A stretch of DNA of 64,000 bases from Cycas panzhihuaensis (lineage: Eukaryota > Cycadophyta). Positions 60,365 to 64,000 of the stretch are shown in pieces. A program made the position numbers and the translations under genes. Under the pieces are notes generated by a model. That model was given only the letters and a program-made list of their open reading frames with translations, was not told the DNA's origin and searched no databases. Where the stretch lies: NCBI GenBank assembly GCA_023213395.1, contig CM041465.1:73849741-73913740 (forward strand), written 5' to 3'. Position 1 is the first letter of the stretch. Each line of letters opens with the position of its first letter.

Positions 60365-63167
60365 GAATGGGTTCCTGCAAGTCAAGATTTTAATGTACAA
60401 ATGATATGACCCCCTTTTTGGGGCTTAACAAGATTCAAGGGCTCAAAAGATCATGAAATACTAATAAAAACCTTATAAAACAATGTAAAATGATCAAATA
60501 TAATTTAAAGAGCTGCTTAATATGCTTTAAGTCAATAAACTTCAGAAATAATGTATAAAAACATTTAATAATGACAAACTAGGAGCTTTTATATACCTCA
60601 ACTTTAATAGTTTGAAGCACCTACAAAATAGACTCAAAATGAAATAAAAATAACTTAAAAGTATAGATCTCTAAAAAATCTTTCACCAAAATTAGACGAT
60701 ACTCAATTATAAGCTATGAAACTCAAGATATTAAAGAAACCATTAAAAGTGTCATTCTAAGGTTAATAAAATAGGTAACACAAATAAGGTCAACTTTGAT
60801 CTGCTTAAACCTGCAAGATAATTAGTTAAATTAAGTAAAAAATACTTTCAAGTAGTAGTTCTAGGAATCAAGATTCTAATGAATCTCACAGTTTGGAAAT
60901 TTGATTTTTGGTTGAGGAGATACAATTGAAAATGTAAGTAGTACTTTTTATGTAAATATGTTAAAAAACACTAAAGTATCACTTTCACCGATTAAAATAA
61001 TGATTAAATCAAATCCTAAAAAATAAAATAAGTAGACAGTAATGAAGTTTATTGAAAATAGATTGATATAGAGTAGATTTGGGTAAAAAATAATCTCTCA
61101 GTGATAAAATATAACTTGATAAAGAAGAGATTTTGTGATAATAACTCAAAAAGGTTTAAAAAAAAATGATTGAGACTTTATCTCACTAAAATTAGCTCAA
61201 ATTGGCTTCAAATATGGTAAATAACTAGTCTAAACTATAGCCCACAAAATTCTAGACTTAATGGAATAGGTTTCGTTAGAAACTGATATCCTAGTGAGAA
61301 GATATTGCAAAAAATAGTCAGGTACCTTATGTTTTAAGAAAAAAATTAAAAAATAAAAAAGAAAATAGTTTATAACTAGAGATAAGCCCCTTTAAAGGTA
61401 GTTACAGGACATATGGAGCAACACGAAATCAAGGGCTAAACGTTGAAGGGAGCTTATGAACTTTACCAATGGATTTCAAAACAATATATAATAGATTTTG
61501 ATTAAAATTAACTTTATAAAAACGTTAATACGCCATATTTCAGCAAACTGCATAACTAACCAGAGACAAAATAACAACTAAAAGTGCTTAATCAGGTCGA
61601 ATCTCTACACAAAGAGAGAGGCAATAGATCCACAAACTGCATCAGATTAGAAACGTGTAAAAAAATAATAACAAAATTTAAAATATATATGTATATTAAG
61701 AGAAAAATGAAGAATATCTGTGGCACACTGAGAAGAGAGTGAAATGGTAAACACAGAGAATGAAACAACCTCAGATCTGAGCTGAAATCTATCCATGGGG
61801 GGTGGCCGAGTAAGGAGACTCAGAATGTATAAAATTTTTTAAAGAAATTTTAGGGAAAAATATGAGAAACTGATGAAAAACCTGATAAAATAGAGCTGAG
61901 GCTAGCTCTCACTCTACAAGCCATGAAATGAGGTGAAATTTGATAAGTAACAAGGTGTCTTGGGTAGTAAGGAGCTAGTAAAATTTCACGTCGATCTGTT
62001 GCTTGTGCATTGAGAATGAGCTTACAGACCGAATGGGAGCCAAATAGAGTAGCAGTCGATCAATATGAGAAATCTCTCTATATAATCAATAAAATCTCAG
62101 ACTATTTCTTTCACTAGCTCTTGGGCTCAATTAAATTTTTATATAAAAAATTAAAAAATATATCAACAGAAAGATGCACTTAGAGGGAAAAATTCAATAG
62201 GTTAGATCTCACCAATGGAGAAACGAAATCTGATGAAATTAGAGGAGTAGCTTGATATAGTTGATGGAAAGATTCCTGTTAAATTTCATAACAAACATAT
62301 GCTTATATGCAGGGAATGAAGCTCTAGTTCCCAGGGAGATTATGCACCTTTGTAGAGATCGTGTAGCCTAAGAAATGCTTAAAATTAGGCTGAACTTGCT
62401 TGGTCTATTTTGTATCAGACCTTCACCCCTATCACACATAAAATCTGATGAAAAAAGAAGCCAAAATGATCAAATGAGAGAAGGGGAAGTGGGGTTTTAT
62501 TGCCAAAAAATATAGCTAAGCTTTTGAGAGGGAGATCTCTTTGTCAGAGCATCAAAAATTAAAACTGTCAAATCTAATACGAACCTGACTTATAGAGCTT
62601 CGAAATGATTGGTTATTTGCTAGGGTTTCATTCACCGTGGAGATTGCACCAGCCTGTAAAATCATAAGTTCCTTACCAAACCTTGAATGAATGGTGAATA
62701 GATAATAAAATCTTACAAAATATCAAATAAAAACTCAGTATAACTTCTTCAAAAAACCTGTTGGCCGAATATATAGCAATTATTTCATAGATCTGAAAAA
62801 ATATTGAGTAAATAGACTAAATATACAAAAAATAGTCTAATATTTAACAAAATATGTAAAACTTATTAATAAAAACTTGGTAGAGTGATGAGATCTTAAA
62901 TATTTACTGATTATAATTGTGATCCTACACAAATCTATGAAAATATGGGTTATTTTATAAATATAAATAAAAAATAATCAAAATTTTAATAGAAAATATT
63001 ATAAGAAACTGCTTATAAGATTTACAGAAAATGAATAGAACTAGTATTTGGCTTTCCGTGAGTAGATCTGCCTAAAAAATTAATGGATCTTCTTACTTTA
63101 CAAAAAAATGACTTTAACGGGATAAATGAAGATGCAACATACCAGTAATTTATGCTCTCATACTAAA
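60365..63167 (-). other. NA-2 leader, PBS-proximal part
   Basis: 2.8 kb of AT-rich noncoding DNA homologous in places to the NA-3 leader. It lacks the CpG island. AGATCTG-type units occur towards the PBS. No gene is seen. Confidence 0.65.
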
Positions 63168-63488
63168 TGAAGGTTTGTAAAATGAAGACAGAGTGGAGCA
63201 GATATCAAATAATCAACACATAAACACAATAATCTTTGTATTCAATCTATCTTTGAGAGAGTATTATAAATGTCTAAAAATGAAGGTGGTATCAAAAGAC
63301 ACTAGGGTTTGTCACCCTAGTAAAGATATAGTTTGAGGGAGGAGGGAAACCTCCTCAACCTCCAAAATTTAAAATATAATAAAATAATGCTTAACTAAAG
63401 TAACTTTAGGCTTACCTTACTTACCTTCATATGTGTGCACTCACATGCATAAATGGTAGGAGTGGGGTGATAAATATTAACCCCAACA
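63168..63488 (-). repeat. NA-2 5' LTR
   Basis: TGAAGGTTTGTAAAA...CCCCAACA, 321 bp, same length as the left LTR; PBS-like complement CTCATACTAAA directly left. Confidence 0.9.
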
Positions 63489-63493
63489 ATAAC

Positions 63494-64000
63494 ATGATTC
63501 TAATATGTAGTACACTGAATTGCCTTTTCAACAAATTAGACAGTTTGAAAAACAGAGTTCGTATGACAAAGTTATTATAGAAGCTGTAAATAGGTCTCTT
63601 TATGGCTAGTAAGATAATAACTGAAAGAAATGGTCATTTTGTCCAATTAAAACTTATCTTAAACAATAAAACATTTGACAAATAATAATTTTATGCTGTA
63701 GCATTATGAAATATGGTCTCAATGAGATCAATTTCACCAAAATTGGATATGCTAATGATGAGATACACTGTTAAATGGATAATGTCTCTTAGGATAATTT
63801 TATAAAGAAAACTTTAATAAATCAAATTATCCCCTTTTAATAATTTGGGTGCATGGTCACATTGGGTTGTTTTAAACTAAAAATCAGATGTTGGTGGGGG
63901 CAGCAGACCTCAAACATCCAGAAGATATCTATCAATAGCTGAAGGCACCCAAAAAGAAAAACACTCTTTAAAAAAAAGAAGAAATCAGTCTATTAAAAAA
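63494..64000 (-). other. NA-1 leader, continuation
   Basis: AT-rich noncoding DNA resuming after NA-2 and its ATAAC duplication; runs to the window end. No gene is seen. Confidence 0.5.

Larger units (their letters stand above)
52412..63488 (-). mobile_element. NA-2: non-autonomous LTR element containing NA-3
   Basis: LTRs of 321 bp at 52,412-52,732 and 63,168-63,488, flanked by a perfect ATAAC duplication (52,407-52,411 and 63,489-63,493). PPT complement at the left, PBS-like complement (CTCATACTAAA) at the right. Internal DNA is 52,733-54,452 plus 60,365-63,167. It has a single gag-like gene at its 3' end. Confidence 0.95.
50574..64000 (-). mobile_element. NA-1: non-autonomous LTR element, outermost of three
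   Basis: Minus strand: 3' LTR 50,574-50,910, gag-like gene 50,943-51,600, leader 51,601-52,411, then NA-2 inserted, then more leader from 63,494 to the window end. Its 5' LTR and PBS are outside the window. The LTR and gene resemble those of NA-2 and NA-3. Confidence 0.7.

Overview
This looks like an intergenic stretch of a large land-plant nuclear genome. It is AT-rich and contains no intact host gene. Almost all of it consists of LTR retrotransposons inserted into one another. Plant LTR hallmarks are present: TG...CA ends, primer-binding sites resembling TGGTATCAGAGC (initiator tRNA-Met), polypurine tracts and 5-bp target duplications. Most copies are old and decayed, with many CAA/CAG/CGA codons turned to stops and TGG to TAG, as expected from deamination of methylated cytosine. 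A gymnosperm-like or other giant plant genome fits, but no sequence here identifies the species. All coding calls below are relics unless stated.

Left half (1-39,690). A plus-strand Ty3/gypsy element (Ty3-1, 1-6,677) is interrupted in its 3' LTR by a minus-strand chromodomain Ty3 element (Ty3-2) with an unusually long LTR (about 3.2 kb). The 3' LTR of Ty3-2 is itself split by a minus-strand Copia element (Copia-1, 7,322-21,909). Copia-1 is split in its leader by a plus-strand relative (Copia-2, 12,628-20,135). Inside the RNase H region of Ty3-2 sits a plus-strand gag-protease-only Ty3 element (Ty3-3, 26,299-35,427). Its protease is split by a minus-strand chromovirus (Ty3-4, 28,739-34,639) with an exact GATGT target duplication. 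The leader of Copia-2 carries a recognisable fragment of a host MAP kinase gene.

Middle (39,690-50,573). The second LTR of Ty3-2 breaks off near 39,690. Then come an LTR-like unit with 11-bp inverted ends, a complete but dead plus-strand chromovirus (Ty3-5, 41,232-46,724), about 2.5 kb of featureless AT-rich DNA, and the start of another plus-strand LTR element.

Right part (50,574-64,000). Three members of one non-autonomous minus-strand family are nested like dolls: NA-3 (54,453-60,359) inside NA-2 (52,412-63,488) inside NA-1 (50,574 to beyond the window). NA-2 and NA-3 have perfect target duplications. Each member has a long noncoding leader and a single 3' gene. That gene joins a truncated Copia-type Gag to a C-terminal region conserved in all three that I do not recognise. 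The youngest, NA-3, has LTRs that have absorbed extra copies of the primer-binding site. It also has a CpG-rich island in its leader, a tRNA/SINE-like insert, and a gene that reads through the polypurine tract into the LTR. This family is the most promising undescribed system in the window.
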